A stretch of 64,000 bases of DNA from contig NZ_CP029550.1 of NCBI RefSeq assembly GCF_003173715.1, positions 6,402,001 to 6,466,000 on the forward strand. Direction: 5' to 3'. This DNA is from Methylobacterium durans. Lineage in GTDB: Bacteria > Pseudomonadota > Alphaproteobacteria > Rhizobiales > Beijerinckiaceae. Positions within the stretch are counted from its first letter, which is position 1; each line of letters opens with the position of its first letter. Position numbers and translations under genes: made by a program. This document shows, one piece after another, positions 18,530 to 28,551 of the stretch. The notes beneath the pieces are model-generated. The model was given only the letters and a program-made list of their open reading frames with translations. It searched no databases and had not been told where the DNA came from.

Positions 18530-19279
18530 TCAGCGCGGCAGGAGCCAGGCGAGGGAGCGCGCGAGGCGGGCCGTCCCGTCGCGCTCGAACCAGCGTCCGT
18601 GGCTGAAGATCACCCGCACGGGTTGGAAGCCGACGAGCCGCCGGGCCGCCTCGGCGGGCGCGCGCCCCTTGAGCTTCACCGCGAGCCTCAGATAGGCCGG
18701 CGCCCGGCCCGTCGGCGCCGTCACGCGGGCGAGGCGGGCGAGGGGACGCATCGGCGCGGGCAGCCGGTCAGGCTCGAGGTTCTGGACGAGATCCGTCAGC
18801 AGCAGGGTGCGCGAGGCCCGGTGGTGGAACGCCACCTCCCGGAAGCCGGCAAGACCCGGCACCACAACCTGCGTCAGGTCGCGGGTCCAGTCGGCCGGCG
18901 CGGTCTCGGGCAGATCGAAATCGATGCGCAGGCCCGACTTGCGGACCTGGGCCCGGTCGCGCAGGCCCGGCGCGGCCCAGACGCGCGCCTCGGGGCAGTG
19001 GCGCTGCCAGGCCTCGACGAAGGTCCAATGCGCGCTGTTAGGCGCCACGAGGTGGCGGATCGGCCCGAAGATCTCCAGCGTCTCGTGCAGATCCGGGTCG
19101 TAGCGCGTCGGGGAGTGGAGCCAGAGGCCTCCGTCGGAGAGGCGCAGCACCGTCATCCGCACCGGCAGCGGCATGCCGAGGACGCGCAGAGGGCCGCTGT
19201 CGACGATCCAGATACCCTCGTCCACGGGCTTCGGAACGTCGAGGGGCGGGTAGGCCGGCTCGACCCTTCGAGGTGACAT
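18530..19279 (-). CDS. DUF4336 domain-containing protein
   Basis: 249 residues matching DUF4336, distantly related to metallo-beta-lactamase folds. Recognisable parts are VDEGIWIVDSGPLRVLGMPLPVRMTVLRLSDGGLWLHSPTRYDPDL, IRHLVAPNSAHWTFVEAWQRHCPEARVWAAPGL, LLLTDLVQNLE and RVIFSHGRWFERDGTARLARSLAWLL. The usual HxHxDH metal motif is not present, so hydrolase activity is doubtful. The gene lies 30 bp upstream of no other minus-strand gene in tight linkage. Function unknown. Confidence 0.75.
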   Translation of the reverse strand: MSPRRVEPAYPPLDVPKPVDEGIWIVDSGPLRVLGMPLPVRMTVLRLSDGGLWLHSPTRYDPDLHETLEIFGPIRHLVAPNSAHWTFVEAWQRHCPEARVWAAPGLRDRAQVRKSGLRIDFDLPETAPADWTRDLTQVVVPGLAGFREVAFHHRASRTLLLTDLVQNLEPDRLPAPMRPLARLARVTAPTGRAPAYLRLAVKLKGRAPAEAARRLVGFQPVRVIFSHGRWFERDGTARLARSLAWLLPR

Positions 19280-19309
19280 GAGCGTCTCCTCCCCCGCCCC
19301 GATCGATCG

Positions 19310-19612
19310 TCAGTAGCGCTCGTAGCGATCGTAGCGGCGTCCGTAGCCGCGATCGTAACCGTCGTAGAAGCGGCGCGGACCCACGTCGCGGGAGGAGCCG
19401 CAATAGTTCAGGCCCTCGTCGTAGCAGACGCTCGGCGGCCCCGGGATGTAGCGGCCGCCGCGACGGCAGGAATAGCCGCACATTGCGACCGGCACGGCGC
19501 CCGAGGCGAGCCCCTGCCCAGCCTGAGGAAGGCCGGGAGCGGCCCCGGCGGCACCGAGCCCGGCGATCAGCAGGCCCGCCGCCAGGAACGAGGTTGTGAG
19601 CATGGTCTTCAT
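19310..19612 (-). CDS. small secreted Arg/Tyr/Gly-rich protein
   Basis: 100 residues. The signal peptide is MKTMLTTSFLAAGLLIAGLGAAGAAPG. The mature part has four cysteines (MCGYSCRRGG, VCYDEGLNYCG), which could form two disulphides, and ends in a repetitive basic/aromatic tail (YDGYDRGYGRRYDRYERY). The start at 19612 is set by the signal peptide and an AGGGA site. Exported, function unknown. Confidence 0.6.
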   Translation of the reverse strand: MKTMLTTSFLAAGLLIAGLGAAGAAPGLPQAGQGLASGAVPVAMCGYSCRRGGRYIPGPPSVCYDEGLNYCGSSRDVGPRRFYDGYDRGYGRRYDRYERY

Positions 19613-19932
19613 GGGTCCCTCCATCCGTTCACCCGAGGACGGGTGCGGCCTGTCCACGCCGGCAACCTGAGCCGTGCCGCGTGAACGGCTCCGGAACGCC
19701 GCCCGTGATTCGCCGTCAGCGATGCCTGCGCCGGTCTCCGGAAGGGCGAGGGGCAGGAATGCGCATCGTTCGCCTCCCCGCTCTCGGGCGCGATCGGCCG
19801 AAGCCGTTCTGGGCTTCTCATCCTTGAACCCGCTTCCCGGGGCGCCGGTTCGCGGATCCGTCGCACGGCCACCCGCGACCCGCTCCGGGCCTCAGCCCCC
19901 TGCCTCATGGGGCCTGCCTCATGGGGCCCGCC
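19613..19932. other. intergenic region with a 14-bp tandem duplication
   Basis: No gene seen. TGCCTCATGGGGCC occurs twice in tandem at 19901-19928, with a partial third copy running into the stop codon of the phospholipase-like gene. Confidence 0.5.
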
Positions 19933-20511
19933 TCAGGGAGCTTGGCAGGGCATCACCTCGGCGGCCTGGACCACGCTGAGGGCGCGGCGGCGCACTTCGA
20001 GGGGGACGCCTGGACGCTCGGACACCGCCGCGGCCTCGCGCTTCAGCACGGCGTTGCAGGAGCAGGACCGGTGAGCGGCCGCGTCGAAACAGGCGTCGTG
20101 CCGCTGGCAGGCCGCGTCGAGATCGTCGATCGGCGGGAGGCCCTCGCCGCGCTGCCCGGCCCCGCAATAGTTCCCGTGAAAGAGTTCGGCCCCGGTGAGG
20201 ACGTTGCCGAGATCCCCGCGCGGGCTCGTCGGCCCCTCGCGCTGGCCGCTCGGGTTCAGGTCGTTGGCCGGGCCGCCGGACTGGGTCCCCGAACTGCGCA
20301 GCGATTTCGGGATGGCCGAGCGGGCGCCGGGCTCGTCGAGGCTGTCGGCGGAACGCGAGTTCGGCTCGGTCAGGTCCGGCAGGGGCGGCGGCGGGCCGGG
20401 GACCGGCTCCTCCTCCTCGACGATGACGGGCGGGGCCTGGACGGTCTGCGCATGGGCCGGAGCGGCCGCGAGAAGGGCGAAGACGATGAGCGAGCGGGCG
20501 ATGGCGTTCAA
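19933..20511 (-). CDS. secreted phospholipase A2-like protein
   Basis: 192 residues. The signal peptide ends at PAHAQT. A Pro/Glu-rich spacer follows (PPVIVEEEEPVPGPPPPLPDL). The C-terminal half has the PLA2 signature: Ca2+ loop YCGAGQRGEG, then DDLDAACQRHDACFDAAAHRSCSCNAVL with the catalytic His-Asp pair and disulphide cysteines. PLA2 hydrolyses the sn-2 ester of phospholipids. The protein is expected in the periplasm or outside the cell. Divergent from ftsK. The conserved motif makes the family call good, but activity is unproven. Confidence 0.75.
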   Translation of the reverse strand: MNAIARSLIVFALLAAAPAHAQTVQAPPVIVEEEEPVPGPPPPLPDLTEPNSRSADSLDEPGARSAIPKSLRSSGTQSGGPANDLNPSGQREGPTSPRGDLGNVLTGAELFHGNYCGAGQRGEGLPPIDDLDAACQRHDACFDAAAHRSCSCNAVLKREAAAVSERPGVPLEVRRRALSVVQAAEVMPCQAP

Positions 20512-20714
20512 GAGATCCGGTCCCGTATGATCGTGCGCTCAGAAAGTCCGAGCTTCGCCTTATCGTTCCCGCGAGCCGTCGGCACGACGGCGCGACGCCG
20601 GCCGCGAAGGGGCCTGCGTCGCGCCGGTTCAAGCGTCTGTTAACGACGATCGGCCTAACTGACGGGGAGCCGCCTCACCGGCGGACCCCCGTTTCAGAGT
20701 AATCCTGAGAACCC

Positions 20715-23700
20715 ATGCGCGCATCGGGACGGCCTCCCTACTCTCACCGTGATCCCTCCCGCCCCGGCCGGGGCGGCGACCGTTCGGGCCTCTCGATCGG
20801 CGCCCTCGCCAACCGGCTGATGTCGCTTCGCGCGAGCCTGACCCGCCGCCTCGCGGGCACCCCGCCGCGCCCGAGCTACGCCATCGCCGGGGCGCGCCCG
20901 GCGCCGAGCTGGCTCACCGCGCCGCAGGCGCTGGTCGGCCGCGACCGGGCCGGCGAGCCGGTCCCGGTGCCGCCGGAAGTGCCGCGCTACGTGCCCCCGC
21001 AGCAGGCTTGGTCCCACGCGGCCGATGCCCACGCTGCTCATGCTCACGCAGCCCATGCCGACGAGGCCGCGGACGCGGTCGGATCCGGCGGCTGGTCCGG
21101 CGGCTCAGGCGGCTCCTGGCCGGCCCAGGTCTTCGACGATCGGGCGAGCCCCGACATGCTGGCAGCTCAAGGCTCCGCCTGGCCCGAGAGCCGGATCGAC
21201 GTCGCCGCCTCAAGCCCCGGCGTCCTGATCCGCTCGCCCCGTCGCCCGGCCGCCATCGCGCCGGAGGCGATGCCCGCGCCCCTTCCGTCCGTTCCGGCCT
21301 GCGTGCGCTACACCCGCACGCCGGATACGATCCTGCAGGAGCGGCGCCAGCGTGCCCTCGACGCGGAGCGGGAGGCGCTCGCCCGCGCCGCAGCCGAGGC
21401 GCAGGCCGCGCAGCGGGCTGTCGAGGCCGAGCGGGAGGCCGAGCGCGCGGCCGCCCTGCGCGCCGCCGAGGAGGAGGCCGCAGCGGCCGCCGCGGCGGCC
21501 TCGGTCCCGTCCGAGCCGCTGCCCCTGTGGCGCCAGCCCTTCGTCGCCCCTCCGGGCGTCCGCTTCTTCCGCACGCCCGACCGCCGCCCGGCCCGGCCGG
21601 CGGAGATCGTCGTCGAGGCGTCGACCGCGGTCGCCGCATTGCCCGCCGCTCCGGCCGAAGAACGCGACTGGTCCGATCTGCCCGACTGGTCGGCCGTTAA
21701 GCCCTGGTTCGACAATCAGGACTGGACCTCCGCCGAGGTCTGGGCCGCGATCCAGGCCGAGGCGGCCGCGTCTTCCGAATCCGCGCTCGCCGCGTCGACG
21801 CTCTCCGAGGCCGCGCCGACGCTCGCCGCCTCCGCCGTGCCGGTATCGCGCTTCGTCTCGATGCCCCTCGACATCTCGCACCTGCGCTCGCTGCCGCCGA
21901 ACCCGGTCTATGTGCTGGAGCGCCTGGTGCGCTTCGAGAACGTGCAGACCCCGCGCCCGGCGAATGCGCCGGAGAGCGGAGAATCCACCTCCGTGCCTGT
22001 ACCCGTAGAGCCGGCCGTCCCGGCCGCGCCCGTGCGCCCCACCCTGTCCCTGATCTTCGGCCCCGGCACGCCCCCGGCGGCCGCCCCGGCCCCCGTCGTG
22101 CAGCGCCCGGCCGTGTCCGCGATGGCGGCCCGCGCCGCGATCCGCCCCGCCCGACCGCAGGCCGAGCCGGAAGCGGCGGCGAGCGCGCCCGAGCCGCGTC
22201 CTGTCCCGCCCGCCGCGACCGGTCCCGCCGTGTCGGTGCGGCCAGCTGCGCAGCCGATCGCGCCGAGGCCCGTCCTCCTGCGCACCAAGCCGAGCCCCGA
22301 AGCGGTCCGTCCCGGCGAACCCGACGCGCAGTCCGCCGCCGAGGTGGCCTCCGAGCCGCAGCCCGAGCCCGTTCTCGATCTGGAGGCGGAGACGGTCCCC
22401 GCGGGGGCCCCCTCCCCTGCCCCGGCTTTGCCGGTGGTGGCGCCGCGCGCCATCCTGCCCGAGCCGCGCAGCCACCTGATCCCGGCCGGGCGCCACCTGC
22501 CCGTCGCGGTCTTCGAGAACGCCGACTACGCCTATCCCTCCCTCGAACTGCTCGCCCTGCCGGAGGAGAGCGCCAGCGAGGAAGTCGACGCCGACGTGCT
22601 GGAGCAGAACGCGCTCAACCTCCAGCAGACGGTGCAGGATTTCGGCGTCCGCGGCGACATCCTGGCCGTGCGGCCGGGCCCCGTCGTCACCCTCTACGAA
22701 CTCGAGCCCGCCCCCGGCACCAAGTCGAGCCGCGTGATCGGCCTGTCCGACGACATCGCCCGCTCGATGTCGGCCGTCTCCGCCCGCGTCGCGGTGGTGC
22801 CCGGCCGCAACGTCATCGGCATCGAGTTGCCGAACGAGGTGCGCGAGACGGTCTACCTGCGCGAACTGCTGTCGGCGCCCGACTTCTGCGAGAGCAAGCA
22901 CAAGCTTGCCCTGTGCCTGGGCAAGAACATCGGCGGCGAGCCCATCATCGCGGACCTCGCCCGCATGCCCCACCTCTTGGTCGCCGGCACCACCGGCTCG
23001 GGCAAGTCGGTGGCCATCAACACCATGATCCTCAGCCTGCTCTACCGGCTCAAGCCCGAGGAGTGCCGCCTGATCATGGTCGACCCGAAGATGCTGGAAC
23101 TGTCCGTCTACGACGGCATCCCGCACCTGCTCTCCCCCGTCGTCATCGACCCGAAGAAGGCGGTCATCGCCCTCAAATGGGCCGTGCGCGAGATGGAGGA
23201 GCGCTACAAGAAGATGTCCAAGATCGGCGTGCGCAACATCGACGGCTACAACGCCCGCATGGCCGAGGCCCGGGGGAAGGGCGAGGTCATCCTGCGCACG
23301 GTCCCCGCCGGCTTCGACCGGGAGACGGGCGAGGCGGTGTACGAGCAGGAGGAGATGGACCTGTCGGCGCTGCCCTACATCGTGATCGTGGTCGACGAGA
23401 TGGCCGACCTGATGATGGTGGCGGGCAAGGAGATCGAGGGCGCGATCCAGCGGCTCGCCCAGATGGCGCGGGCGGCGGGCATCCACCTGATCATGGCCAC
23501 GCAACGTCCGAGCGTGGACGTGATCACGGGCACGATCAAGGCGAACTTCCCGACCCGGATCTCCTTCCAGGTGACGAGCAAGATCGACTCGCGCACGATC
23601 CTGGGCGAGATGGGCGCCGAGCAGCTGCTGGGTCAGGGCGACATGCTGTTCATGGCCGGCGGCGGGCGCACGACGCGGGTGCACGGGCCGTTCTGCTCGG

Positions 23701-24149
23701 ACTCGGAGGTGGAGAGCGTGGTGGCGCATCTGAAGCGCCAGGGCCGGCCCGCCTACCTCGACGCCGTCACCGCCGACGACGGGTCGGGAGAAGCGGAGAA
23801 GCCCACCCGCGGCTCGAAGGCCGACAAGGCCGAGCGCGCCGAGCGGGCGGAGGCCGAGGAGGAGGCTGACGTCGCGGTGTTCGATGTCGGCAGCTTCGTG
23901 GCCTCCGGCGGCGGCGAGGCCGGCGGCGACCTCTACGAGCAGGCGATCCAAGTGGTGCTGCGGGACAAGAAGGCGTCGACCAGCTACATCCAGCGCCGTC
24001 TCCAGATCGGCTACAACCGCGCCGCCTCCATCATGGAACGGATGGAGATCGAGGGCATCGTCGGCCCGGCCAACCATGCGGGCAAGCGCGAGATCCTGGT
24101 CGAGGGCGGCCACCACGCCGCGTCCGGCGTGATGTACGACGACGATTGA
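20715..24149 (+). CDS. ftsK: DNA translocase FtsK, without visible membrane domain
   Basis: 1,144 residues. Residues 1 to about 600 are a low-complexity Pro/Ala/Glu linker with a coiled-coil-like run ([22 protein letters not shown]). The motor follows: Walker A GTTGSGKS near residue 760, Walker [13 protein letters not shown] near 890, the RecA-like core with [11 protein letters not shown], and the gamma winged-helix domain ([40 protein letters not shown], about 1,072-1,135) that reads KOPS sites. FtsK pumps DNA and activates XerCD at dif during division. No transmembrane helices precede the linker, unlike most FtsK proteins. Neighbours lolA and xthA match alphaproteobacterial order. Confidence 0.9.
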   Translation: MRASGRPPYSHRDPSRPGRGGDRSGLSIGALANRLMSLRASLTRRLAGTPPRPSYAIAGARPAPSWLTAPQALVGRDRAGEPVPVPPEVPRYVPPQQAWSHAADAHAAHAHAAHADEAADAVGSGGWSGGSGGSWPAQVFDDRASPDMLAAQGSAWPESRIDVAASSPGVLIRSPRRPAAIAPEAMPAPLPSVPACVRYTRTPDTILQERRQRALDAEREALARAAAEAQAAQRAVEAEREAERAAALRAAEEEAAAAAAAASVPSEPLPLWRQPFVAPPGVRFFRTPDRRPARPAEIVVEASTAVAALPAAPAEERDWSDLPDWSAVKPWFDNQDWTSAEVWAAIQAEAAASSESALAASTLSEAAPTLAASAVPVSRFVSMPLDISHLRSLPPNPVYVLERLVRFENVQTPRPANAPESGESTSVPVPVEPAVPAAPVRPTLSLIFGPGTPPAAAPAPVVQRPAVSAMAARAAIRPARPQAEPEAAASAPEPRPVPPAATGPAVSVRPAAQPIAPRPVLLRTKPSPEAVRPGEPDAQSAAEVASEPQPEPVLDLEAETVPAGAPSPAPALPVVAPRAILPEPRSHLIPAGRHLPVAVFENADYAYPSLELLALPEESASEEVDADVLEQNALNLQQTVQDFGVRGDILAVRPGPVVTLYELEPAPGTKSSRVIGLSDDIARSMSAVSARVAVVPGRNVIGIELPNEVRETVYLRELLSAPDFCESKHKLALCLGKNIGGEPIIADLARMPHLLVAGTTGSGKSVAINTMILSLLYRLKPEECRLIMVDPKMLELSVYDGIPHLLSPVVIDPKKAVIALKWAVREMEERYKKMSKIGVRNIDGYNARMAEARGKGEVILRTVPAGFDRETGEAVYEQEEMDLSALPYIVIVVDEMADLMMVAGKEIEGAIQRLAQMARAAGIHLIMATQRPSVDVITGTIKANFPTRISFQVTSKIDSRTILGEMGAEQLLGQGDMLFMAGGGRTTRVHGPFCSDSEVESVVAHLKRQGRPAYLDAVTADDGSGEAEKPTRGSKADKAERAERAEAEEEADVAVFDVGSFVASGGGEAGGDLYEQAIQVVLRDKKASTSYIQRRLQIGYNRAASIMERMEIEGIVGPANHAGKREILVEGGHHAASGVMYDDD

Positions 24150-24261
24150 CGACATGGGCGCCGGACCCTCGGACCGGCGTCGCATATTCGCCACAGGGTT
24201 CGGGCCTAAGGCTCGGGCCCGCCCCTCGCCCGCCCTGCCGCCCGCCCCGGAGACGCCCCTG

Positions 24262-25212
24262 ATGATCGGCCGCCGCCACAGCCTGCTCGCCGGTTCTCTG
24301 CTCGTCCTTGCGGCAATCCTCGTCGAGCCGCGGCCGGCATCGGCCCAGGTGACGTCCTTCCTCGACAGCCTGTTCGGCCGCAAGGAGGAACCGGCGCCCG
24401 CGCCCGCGGCGCCGCCAGCCCCTCCGCCCGCGACCAAGCCGCAGGCGGCCAAGCCCGCGCCGAAGGCGGCCAAGGACGCCGCGAAGGAGGCGAAGGCCGC
24501 TCCGGACAAGGCGACCGACAAGGCCGGCACTGAGAAGACGGGGAGCCTGAAGACCGGCGCGGCAAAGCCCGCGGTCGAGCCGAAGGAGGCCAAGGTCGCG
24601 GCGATCGGCGCGCCGAGCGCGGCCGCGGCGACCTTCGCGGATGCGGATCCCGCGACGATCCTCGCCCAGGCCAACGGCTACTTCAACGGGATGACCACGC
24701 TGACCGGCACCTTCGTGCAGATCGGCGCGGACGGGCGCCGGATCGGCGGCAAGCTGACGCTGGCCAAGCCTGGGCGCCTGCGCTTCGACTACGACGAGCC
24801 CTCCCCGCTCCAGGTCGTTGCCGACGGCACCTCGGTCGCCGTGCGCGACCGCAAGCTCTCGACGCAGGACCTCTACTTCATCGCGCAGACGCCGCTGAAA
24901 TTCCTGCTGCGCGAGAAGATCGATCTCGCCCGCGACCTCAGCGTCACGGACATCGCGAACGATCCGGGCGGCGTCCGCATCAGCCTGGAAGACCGCTCGA
25001 CGCTCGGCGGCACCTCGAAGATCCAGCTGTACTTCGACGCCGAGATGAAGACGCTGAGCCAGTGGCGGATCACCGACCCGCAGGGCTACCTGACGACAGT
25101 GCAGCTCGCGAACCTACAAAAGGGCAAATCGGTCGACACGGCCCTGTTCTTCATCAATTACGGGCGCAGCGAGGACAAGGCGATGCAGCAGCAGATCCAG
25201 CAGCAGCACTGA
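24262..25212 (+). CDS. lolA: LolA-like outer-membrane lipoprotein carrier
   Basis: A 316-residue periplasmic protein. Signal peptide MIGRRHSLLAGSLLVLAAILVEPRPASAQ. Then a Lys/Ala/Pro-rich spacer (residues about 38-120). Then the LolA fold: ILAQANGYFNGMTTLTGTFVQIGADGRRIGGKLTLAKPGRLRFDYDEPSPLQVVADGTSVAVRDRKLSTQDLYFI. LolA shuttles lipoproteins from LolCDE to the outer membrane. The extended spacer is larger than in enteric LolA. The start at 24262 is chosen for the signal peptide. It lies 112 bp after ftsK and 24 bp before xthA on the same strand. Confidence 0.85.
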   Translation: MIGRRHSLLAGSLLVLAAILVEPRPASAQVTSFLDSLFGRKEEPAPAPAAPPAPPPATKPQAAKPAPKAAKDAAKEAKAAPDKATDKAGTEKTGSLKTGAAKPAVEPKEAKVAAIGAPSAAAATFADADPATILAQANGYFNGMTTLTGTFVQIGADGRRIGGKLTLAKPGRLRFDYDEPSPLQVVADGTSVAVRDRKLSTQDLYFIAQTPLKFLLREKIDLARDLSVTDIANDPGGVRISLEDRSTLGGTSKIQLYFDAEMKTLSQWRITDPQGYLTTVQLANLQKGKSVDTALFFINYGRSEDKAMQQQIQQQH

Positions 25213-25236
25213 CGCCGTCCGACCCGAGCTCCACGC

Positions 25237-26046
25237 GTGCGCCTCACCGTCACCACCTGGAACATCAACTCGGTGCGCCTGCGCATCGACCTCGTCCTGC
25301 GCTTCCTCGCCGAGGCGCGGCCGGACGTGCTCTGCCTGCAGGAGACGAAGTGCCCGGACGACGCCTTCCCGCTGAAGGCGTTCCAGGGCTCGGGCTACGA
25401 GAACATCGTCTTCGCCGGGCAGAAGGGTTACAACGGCGTCGCGATCCTCTCCCGGTTTCCCCTGCTGACGCGGGACGTGATGAGCTTCTGCGAGCGGCCC
25501 GACGCCCGCCACATCTCGGCGGTGCTCGGCCGCGAGGCGGGGCCGGCCGCGGGGATCGTGCTGCACGATTTCTACGTGCCGGCCGGCGGCGACGTGCCGG
25601 ATGTCGGCCTCAACCCGAAATTCGCGCACAAGATCGATTACCTCGATGAATTGCGCGCCTGGGGCGGGCGCCGGGTGAAGGGGCCGGCGATCCTCGTCGG
25701 CGACCTCAACGTGGCGCCGCTGGAGCACGACGTCTGGTCGCACAAGCAACTCCTCGACGTGGTGAGCCACACGCCCGCCGAGACCGAGCGGCTGGAAACG
25801 CTGCGCGGCGAGGCCGGCTGGATCGACGCGGCCCGCCTGCTGACGCCGGAGCCGGAGAAGATCTACACGTGGTGGAGCTACCGCTCGCCCGATTGGGCGG
25901 CGGCCAACAAGGGCCGGCGCCTCGACCACGCCTGGGTCTCGCCCGATCTCGCCGGCACGGTCCGCAGCGTCACCGTCGCCCGCCATGCCCGCGGCTGGGA
26001 GCGGCCGTCGGACCACGTGCCGGTGACACTCGCCCTCGAGCTCTGA
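25237..26046 (+). CDS. xthA: exodeoxyribonuclease III (AP endonuclease)
   Basis: 269 residues, GTG start. Mg2+-dependent EEP-superfamily nuclease for base-excision repair. It cuts abasic sites and removes 3' blocking groups. Conserved blocks: TWNINSVRLR, LCLQETKCPDDAFP (catalytic Glu), YNGVAILSR, GDLNVAPLEHDVW (Asp/Asn), WWSYRSPDWAAANKGRRLDHAWVSP and SDHVPV (His of the Asp-His pair). Full length and intact. Confidence 0.93.
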   Translation: MRLTVTTWNINSVRLRIDLVLRFLAEARPDVLCLQETKCPDDAFPLKAFQGSGYENIVFAGQKGYNGVAILSRFPLLTRDVMSFCERPDARHISAVLGREAGPAAGIVLHDFYVPAGGDVPDVGLNPKFAHKIDYLDELRAWGGRRVKGPAILVGDLNVAPLEHDVWSHKQLLDVVSHTPAETERLETLRGEAGWIDAARLLTPEPEKIYTWWSYRSPDWAAANKGRRLDHAWVSPDLAGTVRSVTVARHARGWERPSDHVPVTLALEL

Positions 26047-26129
26047 GCACGGAACGCCGCGCGGCGCGTCGGCATTCTCTCGGCACGTGGCGGGCGCTCC
26101 CGGCCCGCGAACCGAACCCGAGAGACCCG

Positions 26130-26222
26130 ATGCGCAAGATCCTCCTCGCCTTCCTGCTCCCCAAGGTCATCCAGTTCCTGCGCCGCCGCTACGGCGGCCG
26201 GCCGGGCCATCGCCCGTACTGA
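26130..26222 (+). CDS. 30-residue basic hypothetical protein
   Basis: MRKILLAFLLPKVIQFLRRRYGGRPGHRPY: a short amphipathic/hydrophobic N-terminus and Arg-rich tail. The upstream site is weak (GAGA). It sits 83 bp behind xthA. Similar tiny proteins are often annotated in related genomes (from memory). Function unknown. Confidence 0.4.
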   Translation: MRKILLAFLLPKVIQFLRRRYGGRPGHRPY

Positions 26223-26245
26223 GCGGCCGTCCGCAACGCCCCACC

Positions 26246-26349
26246 TCTCCCGTCCGGGAGATCCAAGTCGGCGGAAGCCGACCGGGTGAGGGGTGCGACC
26301 TCTCCAGAAACCTCGCATCCCTCACCCTGTCCCTCTCGGAACGAGAGGG
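26246..26349. repeat. mosaic of four consecutive hairpins (interspersed palindromic repeat)
   Basis: Four inverted repeats in a row: TCTCCCG/CGGGAGA (26246-26261), GTCGGC/GCCGAC (26267-26282), GTGAGGGGTGCGA/TCGCATCCCTCAC with one mismatch (26286-26325), and CCCTCTCG/CGAGAGGG (26331-26349). This looks like the multi-copy intergenic palindromic units of Methylobacterium genomes. Copy number cannot be tested in this window. Confidence 0.65.
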
Positions 26350-26393
26350 AAACGGCGCCTGATCGTTTCAGGTCGGCACCGAAGGGGGCGCCC

Positions 26394-27809
26394 TCATCCC
26401 TCCCGGGCCGGAGCGGCCCGCGCCCGCCCGTAGGCGGCGTAGATCGCGAGGCCCAGAGCCAGCCACACCCCCAGCCGCAGCCACGTGTCCGCCGGCAGGC
26501 TCGCCATCAGGGCGAGGCAGGCGAGGATGCCGAGGCCCGCCACCAGCGGCGCCCGTGGGACCCGGAAAGGGCGCGCCCGTCCGGGTTCCCGCCGCCGCAG
26601 AAGCAGCAGGGCGGCGCAGACCAGCGTGAAGGCCAGCAGCGTTCCGATGCTGACGAGCTCTCCCAGCACCTCGATCGGCACGAAGCCCGCGACGAGCGCC
26701 GTCGCGAGGCCGGTCAGGCCCTGGCTCAGCGCGGGCGTGCGCGTGCCCCGGTGCACCTGGGCGAAGGCCTCCGGCAGCAGGCGGTCGCGGGCCATCGCGT
26801 AGAAGATCCGGGTCTGGCCGTAGAGGGCGGTCAGGGTCGCCGTGGTCAACCCGACGAGAGCACCGAGCTTGATCAGGATCGCGAAGGCGCCGAGGCCGAT
26901 CGCGTCGATCGCCTTCGCGATCGGATCCGCCACCGCCAGGTCCCGGTACGGCACGAGGCCGGTCAGCACCGCCGCGACCGCCACGTAGAGGAGCGTCGTG
27001 ACGAGGAGCGCGCCGAGGAGGCCGGCCGGCAGGTCCCGCCGAGGCTCGCGGGTCTCGCCTGCCGCCGTCGCCACGGTCTCGAAGCCGATGAAGGCGAAGA
27101 AGACGACGCCCGCCCCCCGCAGCACCCCGCTCCAGCCGAACTCACCGAAGGTGCCGGTATTCGCCGGGACGAGGGGCGACCACAGGCTCGGCGTCACGTG
27201 CCAGGCGCCGACGACGATGAAGGCGAGGATGATCGCGACCTTCAGGGCGACGAGCCCCGCATTCGCGCCCGCCGCACGCCGGTTCCCGGCGATCAGGAGG
27301 AGGCTCAGGGCGAGCACGATCCCGGCTGCCGGCAGGTTGACGAGCCCGCCCACGCCCGGCGCGGCGGCGAGCGCTTCCGGGAGGCGCAGGCCGAGATCGG
27401 CGAGGAGGCTCTGCGCGTAGCCCGACCAGCCGACCGCGACGGTCGCGGCCGCCATGGCGAATTCGAGGACGAGGTCCCAGCCGATGATCCAGGCGGCGAG
27501 CCGTCCGAGGGTGGCGTAGGCGTAGGTGTAGGTCGAGCCCGGCACCGGGATCATCGCGGAGAGTTCCGCGTAGCACAGGCCGACGCAGGCGCTGGCGAAC
27601 CCGCCGAGAAGGAAGGAGATCACGAGGCCCGGCCCCGCATAATGCGCCGCCGCGGTGCCGGTCAGCACGAAGATCCCGGCCCCGATCGTGGCGCCGACCC
27701 CGATGCAGCCGAGGCCGAAGGCCGAGAGCGTGCGGGCGAGCGGCGTCCCGCCCTGCCCCGCCTCGTCGAGGATCCGGTCGATGGGCTTGGGCGCGAGAGG
27801 GCCGGGCAT
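26394..27809 (-). CDS. APC-superfamily amino-acid permease
   Basis: A 471-residue transporter with about 12 membrane helices. The N-terminal signature FGLGCIGVGATIGAGIFVLTGTAAAHYAGPGLVISFLLGG is that of cationic/neutral amino-acid permeases (CAT/YfnA type). GFETVATAAGETREPRRDLPAGLLG and ALYGQTRIFYAMARDRLLPEAFAQVH are further hallmarks. It imports an amino acid with a cation. The substrate cannot be read. ATG at 27809 begins MPGPLAPKPIDRIL. An AGGAG lies rather far upstream, so the start is tentative. Divergent from rpsO. Confidence 0.88.
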   Translation of the reverse strand: MPGPLAPKPIDRILDEAGQGGTPLARTLSAFGLGCIGVGATIGAGIFVLTGTAAAHYAGPGLVISFLLGGFASACVGLCYAELSAMIPVPGSTYTYAYATLGRLAAWIIGWDLVLEFAMAAATVAVGWSGYAQSLLADLGLRLPEALAAAPGVGGLVNLPAAGIVLALSLLLIAGNRRAAGANAGLVALKVAIILAFIVVGAWHVTPSLWSPLVPANTGTFGEFGWSGVLRGAGVVFFAFIGFETVATAAGETREPRRDLPAGLLGALLVTTLLYVAVAAVLTGLVPYRDLAVADPIAKAIDAIGLGAFAILIKLGALVGLTTATLTALYGQTRIFYAMARDRLLPEAFAQVHRGTRTPALSQGLTGLATALVAGFVPIEVLGELVSIGTLLAFTLVCAALLLLRRREPGRARPFRVPRAPLVAGLGILACLALMASLPADTWLRLGVWLALGLAIYAAYGRARAAPAREG

Positions 27810-28083
27810 GGTTCGACAGGGTCTCCTGAGGGAGGATCGTAGACGGATTCGCGGGCGGTGGCGGCAGATCCCGTGCCAGGGCGCCAGCCCTGCGCCGCAG
27901 GGCTGGCGCTCACCGAGGTTTCGTGTATGGTCCGGCCCGCCTCGACCCGGCGACGGGCGGGGCTTGAATCGCTTGGGGTAGACCCTGCTGGACGACATCC
28001 CGGCAGCGGCCGAGACCCGAGCCCCGAGGCCACCCCAAGAGGGGTCGGCCCTCCCGCACCCGATACCCGAAAGGCAGATTGCG

Positions 28084-28353
28084 ATGTCGATCACGGCAGA
28101 GCGCAAGACCGCGCTCATCAAGGAATACGCGCAGGGCGGCAAGGACACCGGCTCGCCGGAGGTTCAGGTGGCGATCCTCACCGAGCGGATCACCAACCTG
28201 ACCCAGCACTTCAAGACCCACGGCAAGGACAACCATTCCCGCCGCGGCCTCCTGAAGCTGGTCTCGCAGCGCCGCTCGCTGCTCGACTACGTCAAGGGCA
28301 AGGACGAGGCCCGCTACCGGTCCCTGATCGAGCGCCTCGGCATCCGCCGCTAG
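28084..28353 (+). CDS. rpsO: 30S ribosomal protein S15
   Basis: 89 residues, full length. [74 protein letters not shown] is typical S15, binding the 16S rRNA central domain early in assembly. AAAGGCAG precedes the ATG. The rpsO-pnp order is conserved widely. Confidence 0.98.
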   Translation: MSITAERKTALIKEYAQGGKDTGSPEVQVAILTERITNLTQHFKTHGKDNHSRRGLLKLVSQRRSLLDYVKGKDEARYRSLIERLGIRR

Positions 28354-28362
28354 AACCCACCG

Positions 28363-28394
28363 CGCGGTCCCGGGCCCGGCCCTGGACCGCGTTT
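28363..28394 (+). terminator. rpsO-pnp intercistronic hairpin
   Basis: CGCGGTCC, a 13-nt loop, GGACCGCG, then TTTC. It could be an attenuating terminator or the RNase III-type processing hairpin found between rpsO and pnp in other bacteria. Confidence 0.6.
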
Positions 28395-28551
28395 CATCAT
28401 CGGCGGGGCGGAATGCCGGCCCGTCGGAACCCCGGGCGACTTCGAGGCGCGGCGCCAGGGCAGGATCGCGAGAGGCTTCGGCTCCGGAGCCCCTCGCCGT
28501 CTTGCCGCTGGCGGCGCCGGGTTCGCCCGACCGCATGAAGGCATGAGAGAT

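Noticed and set aside
21210..24674. Minus-strand frame of more than 1,100 codons opposite ftsK
   Set aside because: Typical high-GC shadow with repetitive Gly/Arg/His composition. FtsK motifs are on the plus strand.
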